Part shown: positions 1 to 9,475 of the stretch, in pieces | Numbering within the stretch: position 1 is the first letter of the stretch | Layout of the letters: every line of letters starts with the position of its first letter | Origin: Pseudoalteromonas sp. EB27 | GTDB lineage: Bacteria > Pseudomonadota > Gammaproteobacteria > Enterobacterales > Alteromonadaceae | NCBI RefSeq assembly: GCF_001974875.1 | Contig: NZ_MTQD01000001.1 | Span: forward strand, 248,001 to 312,000 | DNA: 64,000 nt | Reading direction: 5' to 3' | Position numbers and translations under genes: made by a program | Notes under the pieces: model-generated | Databases searched by the model: none | Told to the model about the DNA's origin: nothing | Seen by the model: the letters and a program-made list of their open reading frames with translations, nothing else

Positions 1-115
1 CTCACTTAGTAGTAAAAGTATTTATGCATTAACGCCCTACACGCACAACATGCCAATCTCTGTAAAAATATGCATTGATGAAATAACAAAACACTTAAAC
101 AAACTTACAACTTAA
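1..115 (+). CDS. 3' end of a LysR-type regulator (partial)
   Basis: The frame starting at base 2 is open from the window edge for 37 codons and stops with TAA at 113-115. The translated tail contains IYALTPY followed by a P-x-x-V-K-x-x-I-D pattern. This resembles the C-terminus of LysR-type regulators, where a Y-A-x-x-P-H segment is followed by P-x-K-V-R-x-F-I-D-F-L. Only the last 37 residues are visible, so neither the HTH nor the ligand domain can be checked. The family call is an inference from this short tail. The 116-389 stretch after it is AT-rich and shows no gene; it presumably holds the promoter of the next gene. Confidence 0.5.
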   Translation, partial: SLSSKSIYALTPYTHNMPISVKICIDEITKHLNKLTT

Positions 116-389
116 GTTTAATAAGCGTTACTCCACTTTTTTAAATATATTAAGCATAAAAAGTCACTTTTACATGCATAAATACTGTAAAATTTATTCA
201 AACACTAAAATACCATTTCAATAATACGTAACTTATTAAATTAAAATGACTTAATTATACAAATAAGTAGCTAACCTTAGCTAAATACCGCGCAATTAAT
301 GGTTACATTTCAGCCATCAAGACCGCTATAAGCTTGTTTAATAAAGCCGTAACGCATATTATTGGTAGATTGCATGGAGGATAAGTCGC

Positions 390-3062
390 TTGGTCATGAA
401 AACCAGTAAGTTAAGTATTCGATTATTATGGTATATAACACCCCTTGTTATTCTACCGCTGCTATTTTTAGGTGGCTTTACGCTCACCACTGTAACTAAT
501 TCAACACAAAAACAAGCTGATTTAATAATGAGCCGTTTTGTTGAGCAACAACAGCAAAAAATATTTAACTATATCGACTCTTTTCACTCTACAGCAAAAC
601 TACTTTCAACTTCGCCAGTACTTAGCGACTTTTTAGCAAACGACATTCGTGCCAACGGTAACCACACCCGAAAACTTGGCGCGCTTATGGATGTATTTGC
701 CAGCTACAGTGAAGCTTATCCAGATATTATTAGTATTAATTTAGTCTCTGCCAGTGGGAAAAGTGATGCTTACTACTCTAACAACCTAACTACTGCACCT
801 AAAAGCTATCCATTTTTTAATCAAGTCTTGCAAAGTAATTTAAGTAAACAGCAATTTATGATTCAAAAGGATGACGGCACCACTAGTTTGTATTTTATTC
901 AACGAATTTATAGTGTTGATTACTATTTAAAACGCCCACAGCAACTTGGTTTTATTGTAATACATATAGAGCCTTCGATACTTAACTCCAGTATTTTAGA
1001 AGCACCGTATAACAACACGCTTAATTTGATGTTAACCAAAGACGGTAAGATTTTATTTAGCTCTGACTACAACATGCGCGGCCAATATATAAGCGAATAC
1101 GAACTCAACCAAATCCACGACCTGGCCGATATAGGCATGCTTTCGACCATTGAGCTCTCAAGTATAGATAAAATTGAGCGTATGATTTTTGCAGTACAAA
1201 TGCCTGGCGGATATTATTACGTATCTACCATTCCAAAAGGTGTGCTTTACCAATCAGGCAAAGCTATAAGTTTAATAACGGGCTTAATTGTTATTATTTC
1301 AGTGATCACTCTACCAATATTAATTTTTGTAGTGGTGCGTAATTTATTACTTAATCCAATTGAGTTACTAGGTGCAGCGAGTCACCGTGTGGGTGATGGT
1401 GATTTGTCGGTGCACTTACCTGCGCACACTAATGATGAAGTGGGTGTTTTATTTAACGACTTTAACCACATGGTTAATCAAATAAGGCATTACCAGCAGC
1501 AGCTTGAAGAATATAAGCATCATCTTGAGGATAAAGTAGAAAGTCGCACCCAAGCACTTGAAGCTATGAACAGCCAACTTGAGTTGGCTATTGGCCAAGC
1601 TGAGCAAGCCAATCAACTTAAGAGCCGATTTCTAGCTAACATGAGCCATGAAATACGCACGCCACTTACTGCTATTATGGGCTTTACAGAACAGTTGCTA
1701 CACAATGGCAAGATTGAGAACGATAAGCAACATCTCAGTACTATTTTACGTAACTCAAAACACTTATTAGAGCTAATAAATAATATTTTAGATTTATCTA
1801 AAATTGAAGCCGAAAAGCTAGCTGTTGATTTGTCAGCATTAAACGTAGTGCAGCTTGTACACGACATTGAATCAATTATTCAACCACTGGCACAAGAAAA
1901 ACAATTAACCCTTAATATTGACTATCAACTACCGCTACCTCGCACTATTTATAGTGATGTGACTCGCTTAAAACAAATACTTATAAACATTGCCAATAAC
2001 GCCGTTAAATTTACCGAAAATGGCAGTGTGTCTATTTGTGTGCACTATTTAGAATCGAGTCAAAAGCTTGAGTTTGTAATTAAAGATACCGGTATTGGTA
2101 TGTCTGAGCATCAAATAGAGCGTGTATTTAAACCGTTTGAACAAGCTGATGCAACAACTACACGTCGTTTTGGTGGTACAGGTCTTGGATTGTGTATTTC
2201 TAAAAATTTAGCACTGCTACTTGGTGGCGATGTAAATCTTGAAAGTGAAGTGGGTGTTGGTAGTCGCGTTACAATTAGGGTGGCGTGTCAGTTATCTGAT
2301 GATCAACCCATGCTTGAATTTTTAACGCAAGACAGCCAGTTAATACCAGAGAAAGACCCTCTATTATCATTTGCCAGCAATAGCTTCGACGCCAATATAT
2401 TAGTTGCTGAGGATAACCCAGATAACCAATTATTAATTAAATTACTACTGCAAACCTGGGGTCTTGAACCCGATATTGCCAATAATGGTGCACAAGCCGT
2501 AGAAATGGCACTCGTAAACGACTACCAACTTATTATTATGGATATGCAAATGCCTGTAATGGGCGGGTTAGAAGCGACTAAAATGCTTCGCCATGCCGCG
2601 TATGATGGCCCTATTATTGCCCTTACTGCCAATGTAATGAACCACGATATAGGGACTTACCTAGAGGCTGGTTGCGATAAAGCACTTGCTAAACCCATTG
2701 ATAAAGATGCTCTGGAAAATGTACTCGTGAGCTACCTGCATCTTGAAAAAGATAATCAAAATAAATGGGATAGCCTATTAAAAAGCGAAAAATTCCAGCA
2801 AATTGCTGATAATTATTTAGCTAACTTACCTACATATTTAAAAGAAGTTAAAGCTCTGCAACATTGTGATGATTGGGAAGCATTAAGAGGTGTAGCGCAC
2901 AGTATTAAAGGTAGTTCTGGATGCTTTAACTTTGATGAAATTTACCATAGTGCTGCGGCACTTGAAGAGAACTTAAAAAGTAACAATAAAGTGCCAAGAG
3001 ACGAGCTGGTAAATGATCTAATAGCAGCCATTGAGCAAGCAATTAGCGACAAAGTAACCTAA
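390..3062 (+). CDS. Hybrid sensor histidine kinase (HAMP-HisKA-HATPase-REC-HPt)
   Basis: Inner-membrane hybrid kinase that should carry a complete internal phosphorelay. Membrane segments lie near residues 12-35 and 292-317 and enclose a periplasmic sensor region of about 250 residues. A HAMP region (about 318-370) and a coiled coil (about 365-415) follow. The H-box is NMSHEIRTP with H420, and the ATPase domain has DTGIG and GGTGLGL. A receiver has D718 in IIMDMQMP, and a C-terminal HPt has H837 in AHSIKGSSG. The start is probably TTG at 390: GGAGG at 376-380 sits 9 bases before it, against 15 bases before the ATG at 396. No partner response regulator is adjacent, so output target and ligand are unknown. 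Domain order resembles BarA/ArcB-type sensors. Confidence 0.9.
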   Translation: MVMKTSKLSIRLLWYITPLVILPLLFLGGFTLTTVTNSTQKQADLIMSRFVEQQQQKIFNYIDSFHSTAKLLSTSPVLSDFLANDIRANGNHTRKLGALMDVFASYSEAYPDIISINLVSASGKSDAYYSNNLTTAPKSYPFFNQVLQSNLSKQQFMIQKDDGTTSLYFIQRIYSVDYYLKRPQQLGFIVIHIEPSILNSSILEAPYNNTLNLMLTKDGKILFSSDYNMRGQYISEYELNQIHDLADIGMLSTIELSSIDKIERMIFAVQMPGGYYYVSTIPKGVLYQSGKAISLITGLIVIISVITLPILIFVVVRNLLLNPIELLGAASHRVGDGDLSVHLPAHTNDEVGVLFNDFNHMVNQIRHYQQQLEEYKHHLEDKVESRTQALEAMNSQLELAIGQAEQANQLKSRFLANMSHEIRTPLTAIMGFTEQLLHNGKIENDKQHLSTILRNSKHLLELINNILDLSKIEAEKLAVDLSALNVVQLVHDIESIIQPLAQEKQLTLNIDYQLPLPRTIYSDVTRLKQILINIANNAVKFTENGSVSICVHYLESSQKLEFVIKDTGIGMSEHQIERVFKPFEQADATTTRRFGGTGLGLCISKNLALLLGGDVNLESEVGVGSRVTIRVACQLSDDQPMLEFLTQDSQLIPEKDPLLSFASNSFDANILVAEDNPDNQLLIKLLLQTWGLEPDIANNGAQAVEMALVNDYQLIIMDMQMPVMGGLEATKMLRHAAYDGPIIALTANVMNHDIGTYLEAGCDKALAKPIDKDALENVLVSYLHLEKDNQNKWDSLLKSEKFQQIADNYLANLPTYLKEVKALQHCDDWEALRGVAHSIKGSSGCFNFDEIYHSAAALEENLKSNNKVPRDELVNDLIAAIEQAISDKVT

Positions 3063-3127
3063 AAGCAAACTTACAAAATGCAGTACTTTAGCGACTCTGT
3101 ATTTTAAATGCTAATTACCGACTTTAA

Positions 3128-3604
3128 TTATGAAAAGTTTAAACCTAGCGCCATACCCATTAAAATAGCGTCTTCAAAGCCATTTTTAGCAGGGTTATCA
3201 CTTGGGTAGTAGTTTTTACGAACTGACATCTCAGTAAAGCCTGCGCGCTCGTACAGCGCAATAGCACGCGTATTTGATTCGCGTACTTCTAAAAAAAGGT
3301 TTTCAGCATTTTGCTGCTCACCATATTCAATAAACTGCGCTAACAACTGCCTTGCAATACCCTTACCCTGGTGACTTGGTGTTACACAAATATCCATAAG
3401 TGTAAAATCAGGCCCTGCTTTTTCACCAATATAAAAACCAATCATGCTCGCATCATCAAATGCGGCAACATTAAAATAGCGCCCGCCTATGCATGAACTC
3501 ATTGTATTTAAAGTCCACGGATGGCTATGACACGCTGTTTCGACGGCCATTAATTGAGATATTGCAGTTTCATCTACTGGTTTAAAGTTTATCAAGGTGT
3601 TCAC
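3128..3604 (-). CDS. rimI: Ribosomal protein S18 alanine N-acetyltransferase
   Basis: GNAT acetyltransferase that in E. coli acetylates the N-terminal alanine of ribosomal protein S18. The 158 residues match the family length. The acetyl-CoA loop is visible as VTPSHQGKGIARQLL (Q-x-x-G-x-A type), followed by FLEVRESNTRAIALYERAGF, a hallmark of RimI and its close paralogues. Its 5' end overlaps the end of holD by 23 bases. This holD-rimI overlap matches the E. coli arrangement and supports both calls. It converges with the hybrid kinase upstream in the window; no clear terminator lies between them. Confidence 0.93.
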   Translation of the reverse strand: MNTLINFKPVDETAISQLMAVETACHSHPWTLNTMSSCIGGRYFNVAAFDDASMIGFYIGEKAGPDFTLMDICVTPSHQGKGIARQLLAQFIEYGEQQNAENLFLEVRESNTRAIALYERAGFTEMSVRKNYYPSDNPAKNGFEDAILMGMALGLNFS

Positions 3605-3887
3605 TCATTAAAGCCCATAAAGCACGCTTTTCAGAAGCGTTGAGCTGTGGGGTTGGCAATGTAAGCTCATTATCGTTTAATTGCATCTCACGGCCCTGTA
3701 CAACACTATTTATAATAATAGGCTCGGCACTGAGTTTAATGTCTGTAAGTAATTGCTCATTGAGCGTTAAAGGACTGGCTATCGCACTTTGTAATAAAGT
3801 ATTAGCTTGATCATTTGCTTGAGGACAATAATGTTGATTGAGTTCAAGATTTTCTATATCAAAAATAGCTGCGTAACGTGGATGCAT
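3582..3887 (-). CDS. holD: DNA polymerase III psi subunit
   Basis: Small acidic protein of 101 residues, probably the psi subunit of the DNA polymerase III clamp loader. Psi joins chi to the gamma/tau complex and contacts single-strand-binding protein. Psi sequences diverge strongly, so the call rests on size, a YAAIFDIE-type N-terminal segment, an overall alpha/beta pattern, and above all position. The gene lies immediately before and overlaps rimI, as in E. coli and other gammaproteobacteria. It probably starts at the ATG at 3887 and is the first gene of a two-gene unit read away from tRNA-Trp. Confidence 0.8.
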   Translation of the reverse strand: MHPRYAAIFDIENLELNQHYCPQANDQANTLLQSAIASPLTLNEQLLTDIKLSAEPIIINSVVQGREMQLNDNELTLPTPQLNASEKRALWALMSEHLDKL

Positions 3888-3951
3888 AACAACTCAGTAG
3901 ATTAGACATTTGAACAATATAAGAAGTAATAAAAACGATGTAAAGAAGAAA

Positions 3952-4028
3952 TGGCAGGGGCGGAGAGATTCGAACTCCCAACCATCGGTTTTGGAGACCG
4001 CTGTTCTACCAATTGGAACTACGCCCCT
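3952..4028 (-). tRNA. tRNA-Trp (CCA anticodon)
   Basis: The reverse strand folds as a cloverleaf with acceptor stem AGGGGCG/CGCCCCT and discriminator G. The CCA is encoded at 3954-3952. The D arm is GTTC...GAAC, the anticodon loop CTCCAAA reads CCA, and the T arm is GGGAG-TTCGAAT-CTCTC. It is nearly identical to E. coli tRNA-Trp apart from one extra base in the D loop. The outer anticodon-stem pair appears mismatched (G-A). It is a single isolated tRNA upstream of holD on the same strand. Confidence 0.95.
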
Positions 4029-4111
4029 GCAATGACGACGAATTATAGAGAAGTTTCGCCAAAGGTAAAGAGAAAAATCACTCTTTTAGCTCAACTGCTT
4101 TTAAAATAAAC

Positions 4112-4145
4112 AAAACGGTGAATTAGCATGCTAATTCGCCGTTTT
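4112..4145. terminator. Bidirectional hairpin terminator
   Basis: A near-perfect 34-base palindrome with arms AAAACGG(T/C)GAATTAGC and one G-T wobble is flanked by A and T runs on both sides. It can act in either direction and separates the tRNA-Trp promoter region from the transporter gene. Confidence 0.75.
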
Positions 4146-4503
4146 ATCTACTGTAGTAACACAATAAATACTTTTATTTAGCGCTCTGCCCAGCGAGGGT
4201 TATTAAGAATAGACATCATAGAAACATAAAGAACATCAGTTCCATGCAAAACGTTGGTGACAAAAACACCTAAAGTAACTGTCATTACTGTTTTATTAAC
4301 TAAATAAAACTTAGCGGATGAGTAAACATACAAACAAATCAATAACATTGATAGCATTTATGATACAGTTTTTCCTCCAGAAGATCCGCGCTTTATCTCT
4401 AAATTGCATATTTCATCATGTATCTTATTCACGCGGGTTATACACAATACCAATATGGAGGAGTTTTACTATTCGCTTTTGCGGATGGTTTACACCATGT
4501 TAT

Positions 4504-6087
4504 ATGAAGTTTAAATCAAAAAAATATAGTATCGATTCAACCGATTATCAAGTAGGTCAAGATAACGTCAGTAAATGGGGGATGGATATTCATAGTAATG
4601 TGTTTTCTATTTCAATTGGCTTATCTTTACTTTTCATAATAACTTTACTCGCCTTGCCACCTAGCGAAACAAAAGACGCTATTAACACGATAAAAAATGC
4701 TGCACTCGTAAATTTTGATTTTGTATTTATGTGGGGGGCAAATATACTCCTGCTTTTTGCTATCGGCATTGCAGTATCTCCGCTTGGAAAAATTCGCTTA
4801 GGCGGCGATAAAGCAACAACCGACTACTCTACCCTTTCTTGGGTTTCAATGTTATTCGCTGCTGGCATGGGCATAGGGCTTATTTTTTGGGGTGTTGCCG
4901 AACCAACCGCATTTTATACAGACTGGGCAGGTACTCCTCTCAATGCTGAACCATTTACCGAGCAAGGTCGAGAAATTGCCTTAGGTGCGACGGTATTCCA
5001 TTGGGGTCTTCATGCGTGGGCGATTTATGGGATGACCGCATTATGCCTAGCTTATTTTGTTTATAATAAAGGCTTACCACTTTCAATGCGCTCTATATTT
5101 TATCCACTTTTTGGGGATCTAGTATGGGGGAAACTAGGCGATGTTATAGATGTAATGGCTGTTTTAGTAACTCTATTTGGTTTGGCTACATCACTTGGTC
5201 TCGGTGGTTCGCAAGCAGCAAGTGGGATAAGCCATGTTTTAGGGTTTGAAAATTCGCTACTATTGCAACAAGGCATCATTTTACTGATTATGGGCTTAGC
5301 CATTTTGTCGATTATACGTGGTATGGATGGCGGCGTTAAACTGCTTAGCAACATTAATATGGGCATTGCTTTTGTGTTTCTTGCTCTAATTGCTATTTTA
5401 AATTTTACTACCGTACTTGATTCTGGCTACACCGCAGTCGTCGGCTATGTAAAAAATATTATACCTTTGAGCTCAAGCACAGGCCGAGAAGACACTGAGT
5501 GGCTACATAGCTGGACTGTATTTTACTGGGCTTGGTGGGTGGCTTATGCACCTTGCTTTGGCATGTTTGTGGCACGTATCTCTAAAGGCCGCACCATACG
5601 AGAGTTTTTAGTATACGTATTACTTATCCCAACGCTTGTTACTACAGCCTGGATGTCGGTTTTTGGTGGGATAGCTATCGATCAGGTTATAAATGAAATT
5701 GGAGTGCTAGGCGCCGATAAAGGTATTACTGATGTATCACTTAGCTTATTTTATATGTTGGATGCATACTCTTTTAGTACAGTGCTTTCGCTTTTAGCTA
5801 TCGCGTTGATTATCATCTTTTTTGTAACGACTCTAGATTCGGGCTCTATTGTGATAGATAGCCTTACATCAGGCGGTAAACTTGAAGTACCAATAAAACA
5901 AAAGCTAGTATGGGCTAATATTGCAGGTATTATTGCAATGCTAATGCTCTGGATTGGGGGTACTGAGTCTATTCAAGCACTACAATATATAACGATCATT
6001 GCGGCACTCCCTTTTACGCTTATTTTATTACTTGGCAGTATTAGCCTTGTAAAAGGACTAATGACAGAGCTAGAAACACACAAGTAA
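4504..6087 (+). CDS. BCCT family betaine/choline/carnitine transporter
   Basis: Secondary transporter of the betaine-choline-carnitine family, importing compatible solutes or quaternary amines by sodium or proton coupling. About twelve hydrophobic segments are present. The family signatures are clear: GMGIGLIFWGVAEP, and a W-x-x-F-Y-W-A-W-W segment near the middle followed by ARISKGRTIREF. The frame is open from an ATG at 4318, but those extra 62 residues are Cys/Trp-rich and unlike the family. The family-like N-terminus begins at MKFKSKKYS (ATG 4504), giving 527 residues; that start lacks a good ribosome-binding site. The 4029-4503 stretch otherwise holds only the terminator at 4112-4145. 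Substrate cannot be read from the sequence. Confidence 0.88.
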   Translation: MKFKSKKYSIDSTDYQVGQDNVSKWGMDIHSNVFSISIGLSLLFIITLLALPPSETKDAINTIKNAALVNFDFVFMWGANILLLFAIGIAVSPLGKIRLGGDKATTDYSTLSWVSMLFAAGMGIGLIFWGVAEPTAFYTDWAGTPLNAEPFTEQGREIALGATVFHWGLHAWAIYGMTALCLAYFVYNKGLPLSMRSIFYPLFGDLVWGKLGDVIDVMAVLVTLFGLATSLGLGGSQAASGISHVLGFENSLLLQQGIILLIMGLAILSIIRGMDGGVKLLSNINMGIAFVFLALIAILNFTTVLDSGYTAVVGYVKNIIPLSSSTGREDTEWLHSWTVFYWAWWVAYAPCFGMFVARISKGRTIREFLVYVLLIPTLVTTAWMSVFGGIAIDQVINEIGVLGADKGITDVSLSLFYMLDAYSFSTVLSLLAIALIIIFFVTTLDSGSIVIDSLTSGGKLEVPIKQKLVWANIAGIIAMLMLWIGGTESIQALQYITIIAALPFTLILLLGSISLVKGLMTELETHK

Positions 6088-6115
6088 AAACCTATCAGCA
6101 CGAAGCTGTAGTCGT

Positions 6116-6145
6116 AAAAAAGCCCGTTTTATAAACGGGCTTTTT
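6116..6145. terminator. Terminator between the BCCT gene and guaA
   Basis: Stem AAGCCCGTTT / AAACGGGCTT with a short AT loop is flanked by an A run on the left and a T run on the right. It can therefore end transcription of the transporter and of guaA, which converge here. Confidence 0.85.
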
Positions 6146-6190
6146 AATGAGCGACTATAAACTGACTAAAATAAGCTTATACGCTTAAGG

Positions 6191-7768
6191 TTATTCCCAC
6201 TCAATAGTTGCCGGTGGTTTACCAGAAATATCGTAGACAACACGTGAAATACCATCTATTTCGTTAATGATACGGTTAGAAACCACACCTAAAAACTCAT
6301 ATGGTAAATGTGACCAGCGCGCTGTCATAAAGTCGATTGTTTCAACACAACGAAGTGATACAACCCAATCGTACTTACGTGCATCACCCATAACCCCTAC
6401 CGATTTAACAGGTAAGAATACAGTAAATGCTTGGCTTACTTTATGGTAAAGCTCAGCTTTGTGAAGCTCTTCGATGAAAATCGCATCAGCGCGGCGTAAT
6501 AAATCACAGTATTCTTTTTTGATTTCGCCAAGTACACGCACACCTAAACCTGGTCCAGGGAAAGGGTGACGGTAAAGCATGTCGTACGGTAAACCTAGCT
6601 CTAGGCCAATTTTACGTACTTCATCTTTGAATAATTCACGTAATGGCTCAACAAGTCCCATTTTCATGTCATCTGGTAATCCGCCCACATTGTGGTGAGA
6701 TTTAATAACATGTGCTTTGCCTGTGGCAGATGCCGCAGATTCAATAACGTCTGGGTAAATTGTACCTTGCGCTAACCATTTTGCATTTTTAAGCTTTTTG
6801 GCTTGCTCATCAAATACATTAATAAACGTGTGACCAATGGCTTTACGCTTATCTTCTGGGTCTGACTTACCAGCAAGATCATTTAAAAACTGCTCTTCGG
6901 CTTCAACTTTAACAATGTTTAAACCAAATTTATTACCAAACATGTCCATTACTTGTTGGCCTTCGTTTAAACGAAGTAAACCATTATCAACAAATACACA
7001 TGTTAGCTTTTCGCCAATTGCACGGTGAATTAGCATAGCCACAACCGATGAATCAACACCACCAGAAAGGCCTAAAATAACTTCGTCATCACCTACAGTT
7101 TCTTTAATACGCTCGATAGCATCATCGATAATTTTTGCAGCAGTCCACAACTTTTCACAGCCACAAATATCAATAGCAAAACGCTCTAATAAGCGCTGAC
7201 CTTGATGCGTGTGTGTAACTTCTGGATGAAACTGTACGCCGTAAAAACGTTTTTCTTCATTAGACATTGCAGCATGTGGACAAGTAGATGTTTTAGCTGT
7301 TGTAGTAAAATCAGCTGGAATATCCATTACTTTATCGCCATGACTCATCCAAACGTCAAGTATGCCGTTGCCGCCATCTGTAATATGGTCTTCAATTGCA
7401 TCAAATAATGCACAATTGCCCACTTTTTCTACTTGTGCGTAACCAAACTCTTTTTTATCTGAGCTGTGTACGTTTCCGCCTAGTTGAGCCGCCATTGTTT
7501 GCATACCGTAGCAAATACCTAGTACAGGCACGCCTGCATTAAATACATACTCAGGAGCGCGCGGGCTGTTTTCAAGCGTTGTTGATTCTGGGCCACCAGA
7601 AAGAATAATACCTTGTGGGTTGAACTCGCGAATTTGCTCTTCAGTCACATCCCATGCCCATAGCTCACAGTAAACACCAATTTCGCGGATACGGCGCGCG
7701 ATTAATTGCGTGTATTGTGAACCAAAGTCTAAAATGAGAATTCGTGAATCGTGAATATCTTTGCTCAT
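6191..7768 (-). CDS. guaA: GMP synthase (glutamine-hydrolysing)
   Basis: Converts XMP to GMP with glutamine and ATP, the last step of GMP synthesis. The class I glutamine amidotransferase domain is N-terminal ([23 protein letters not shown] with the catalytic Cys, FHPEV). The PP-loop ATP pyrophosphatase follows (LSGGVDSSV), and the C-terminal dimerisation domain ends PPATIEWE, typical of GuaA. The open frame extends 23 codons further upstream, but the family start [18 protein letters not shown] corresponds to the ATG at 7768, giving 525 residues, the usual length. It is downstream of guaB in the same orientation, as in the classic guaBA operon. Confidence 0.97.
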   Translation of the reverse strand: MSKDIHDSRILILDFGSQYTQLIARRIREIGVYCELWAWDVTEEQIREFNPQGIILSGGPESTTLENSPRAPEYVFNAGVPVLGICYGMQTMAAQLGGNVHSSDKKEFGYAQVEKVGNCALFDAIEDHITDGGNGILDVWMSHGDKVMDIPADFTTTAKTSTCPHAAMSNEEKRFYGVQFHPEVTHTHQGQRLLERFAIDICGCEKLWTAAKIIDDAIERIKETVGDDEVILGLSGGVDSSVVAMLIHRAIGEKLTCVFVDNGLLRLNEGQQVMDMFGNKFGLNIVKVEAEEQFLNDLAGKSDPEDKRKAIGHTFINVFDEQAKKLKNAKWLAQGTIYPDVIESAASATGKAHVIKSHHNVGGLPDDMKMGLVEPLRELFKDEVRKIGLELGLPYDMLYRHPFPGPGLGVRVLGEIKKEYCDLLRRADAIFIEELHKAELYHKVSQAFTVFLPVKSVGVMGDARKYDWVVSLRCVETIDFMTARWSHLPYEFLGVVSNRIINEIDGISRVVYDISGKPPATIEWE

Positions 7769-7820
7769 GGAGTATCTCGTAAAGTCTGATGCTAAATGCC
7801 GTTTGTTAATGTAAACGACT

Positions 7821-7846
7821 AAAAAGAGGGCTTGCAAAGCAAGCCC
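7821..7846 (-). terminator. Hairpin with T run in the guaB-guaA gap
   Basis: On the minus strand, GGGCTTGC-TTT-GCAAGCCC is a perfect 8-base stem with a 3-base loop, followed by CTC and five T residues. It lies about 25 bases downstream of the guaB stop and before guaA. It looks like an intrinsic terminator or attenuator that would lower guaA expression relative to guaB. Confidence 0.7.
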
Positions 7847-7870
7847 AGTATATTAAATTAATTACGCTGC

Positions 7871-9340
7871 TTAACCTAAGCGGTAATTTGGTGCTTCTTT
7901 AGTGATTTGCACATCATGAACGTGCGACTCACCCATACCCGCTGAAGTAACACGTACAAATTGTGGTTTTGTATTTAGCTCTTCAATTGTTGCACAACCC
8001 GTTAAGCCCATAGCACTACGTAAGCCACCTACTTGCTGATGAATAATCGTTGCAATAGGACCTTTGTAAGCTACGCGACCTTCAATACCTTCAGGTACTA
8101 ACTTGTCTGCTTCGTTTGATTTTTGGAAGTAACGATCTGATGAACCTTCTTTTTGATCCATCGCGCCCAATGAGCCCATACCACGGTAAGATTTATAATA
8201 ACGGCCTTGGTATAATTCAACTTCACCTGGTGCTTCTTCTGTACCAGCAAGAAGTGAACCCACCATTACACACGATGCACCAGCAACAAGTGCTTTAACA
8301 ATATCACCAGAAAAACGAATGCCACCATCAGCAATAACAGGAATGTCGCGACCCTTTAAGCCTTCAACAGCATCTGAAATAGCTGTAATTTGTGGAACGC
8401 CACAACCGGTAACAATACGTGTAGTACAGATAGAACCTGGGCCTATACCTACTTTAACTGCATCGGCACCAGCGTCTGCAAGTGCAATAGCACCTTCAGC
8501 GGTAGCTATGTTACCGGCAATAATTTGTAAGTCAGGGTACTCTTTACGCGTTTTAGTAACACGGTCAATAACGCCTTGAGAGTGACCATGCGACGTATCA
8601 ATAAGTAAAACATCAATACCCGCTTCTACTAATGCAGCAATGCGCTCATCAGTACCTGCGCCAACACTTACAGCAGCACCTACACGTAAACGACCTTGGT
8701 CGTCTTTACATGCGTCAGGTTTGTCTTGGGCTTTTTGGTAATCTTTTACTGTGATCATGCCTTTAAGTTTAAATTCATCATCAACAACTAAGATTTTTTC
8801 AATGCGGTGTTCGTGCATTAAGCCTAAAATTTCTTCGCGTGCTGCGCCTTCTTTAACGGTAACAAGCTTTTCTTTTTTAGTCATAACGGTAGAAACAGGC
8901 TGTTCAAGCTTAGTTTCAAAACGCATATCACGACTAGTAACAATGCCTACAAGCACATTATTGCTATCGGTAACCGGAAAGCCTGAAAAACCTTTTTCGT
9001 GCGAAAGCTCAATTGCATCTGCAATTGTTAAATCGGCAGTAACCGTTACAGGGTATGAAACAATACCTGCTTCGTAGGTTTTAACTTTACGTACGTTTTT
9101 CGCTTGTTCTTCAATAGTCATGTTTTTATGAATAAAACCAAGACCACCTTCTTGCGCAAGGGCAATAGCTAAACGAGCTTCTGTAACAGTATCCATAGAT
9201 GCTGAAATAAGCGGCAAGTTAAGTTTGATACCACGCGTTAAGCGAGTTGAAATATTTGCCGTGTGTGGCAAAACAGTAGAATGACCAGGTACTAAAAGTA
9301 CGTCATCAAAGGTAAGAGCTTCTTTAGCGATTCTAAGCAT
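7871..9340 (-). CDS. guaB: Inosine-5'-monophosphate dehydrogenase
   Basis: Oxidises IMP to XMP with NAD, the committed step of guanine nucleotide synthesis. The 489-residue length is standard. The TIM barrel is interrupted by a Bateman module of two CBS domains (about residues 95-205). The catalytic loop [13 protein letters not shown] has Cys305, and the flap region contains [13 protein letters not shown]. It is the first gene of a guaBA unit, about 100 bases before guaA with a hairpin in the gap. It is divergent from xseA, a neighbour arrangement common in gammaproteobacteria. Confidence 0.97.
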   Translation of the reverse strand: MLRIAKEALTFDDVLLVPGHSTVLPHTANISTRLTRGIKLNLPLISASMDTVTEARLAIALAQEGGLGFIHKNMTIEEQAKNVRKVKTYEAGIVSYPVTVTADLTIADAIELSHEKGFSGFPVTDSNNVLVGIVTSRDMRFETKLEQPVSTVMTKKEKLVTVKEGAAREEILGLMHEHRIEKILVVDDEFKLKGMITVKDYQKAQDKPDACKDDQGRLRVGAAVSVGAGTDERIAALVEAGIDVLLIDTSHGHSQGVIDRVTKTRKEYPDLQIIAGNIATAEGAIALADAGADAVKVGIGPGSICTTRIVTGCGVPQITAISDAVEGLKGRDIPVIADGGIRFSGDIVKALVAGASCVMVGSLLAGTEEAPGEVELYQGRYYKSYRGMGSLGAMDQKEGSSDRYFQKSNEADKLVPEGIEGRVAYKGPIATIIHQQVGGLRSAMGLTGCATIEELNTKPQFVRVTSAGMGESHVHDVQITKEAPNYRLG

Positions 9341-9475
9341 TTTGGCAACTTCTCACATGTGGATCTAAGATAAGGAATTGCGGCCAAATTTTAACAGCGT
9401 TGTTGGCATGAGTAAATAATATTTCGCAAATATTTATGATAAAGTAGCCCTATAAATAGATTTAGGTTGTTTTTT

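Noticed and set aside
9431-9446. TTCGCAAATATTTATG-like sequence as a PurR box for guaB
   Set aside because: It matches only the GCAA half of the PurR palindrome; the second half is too degenerate to claim.
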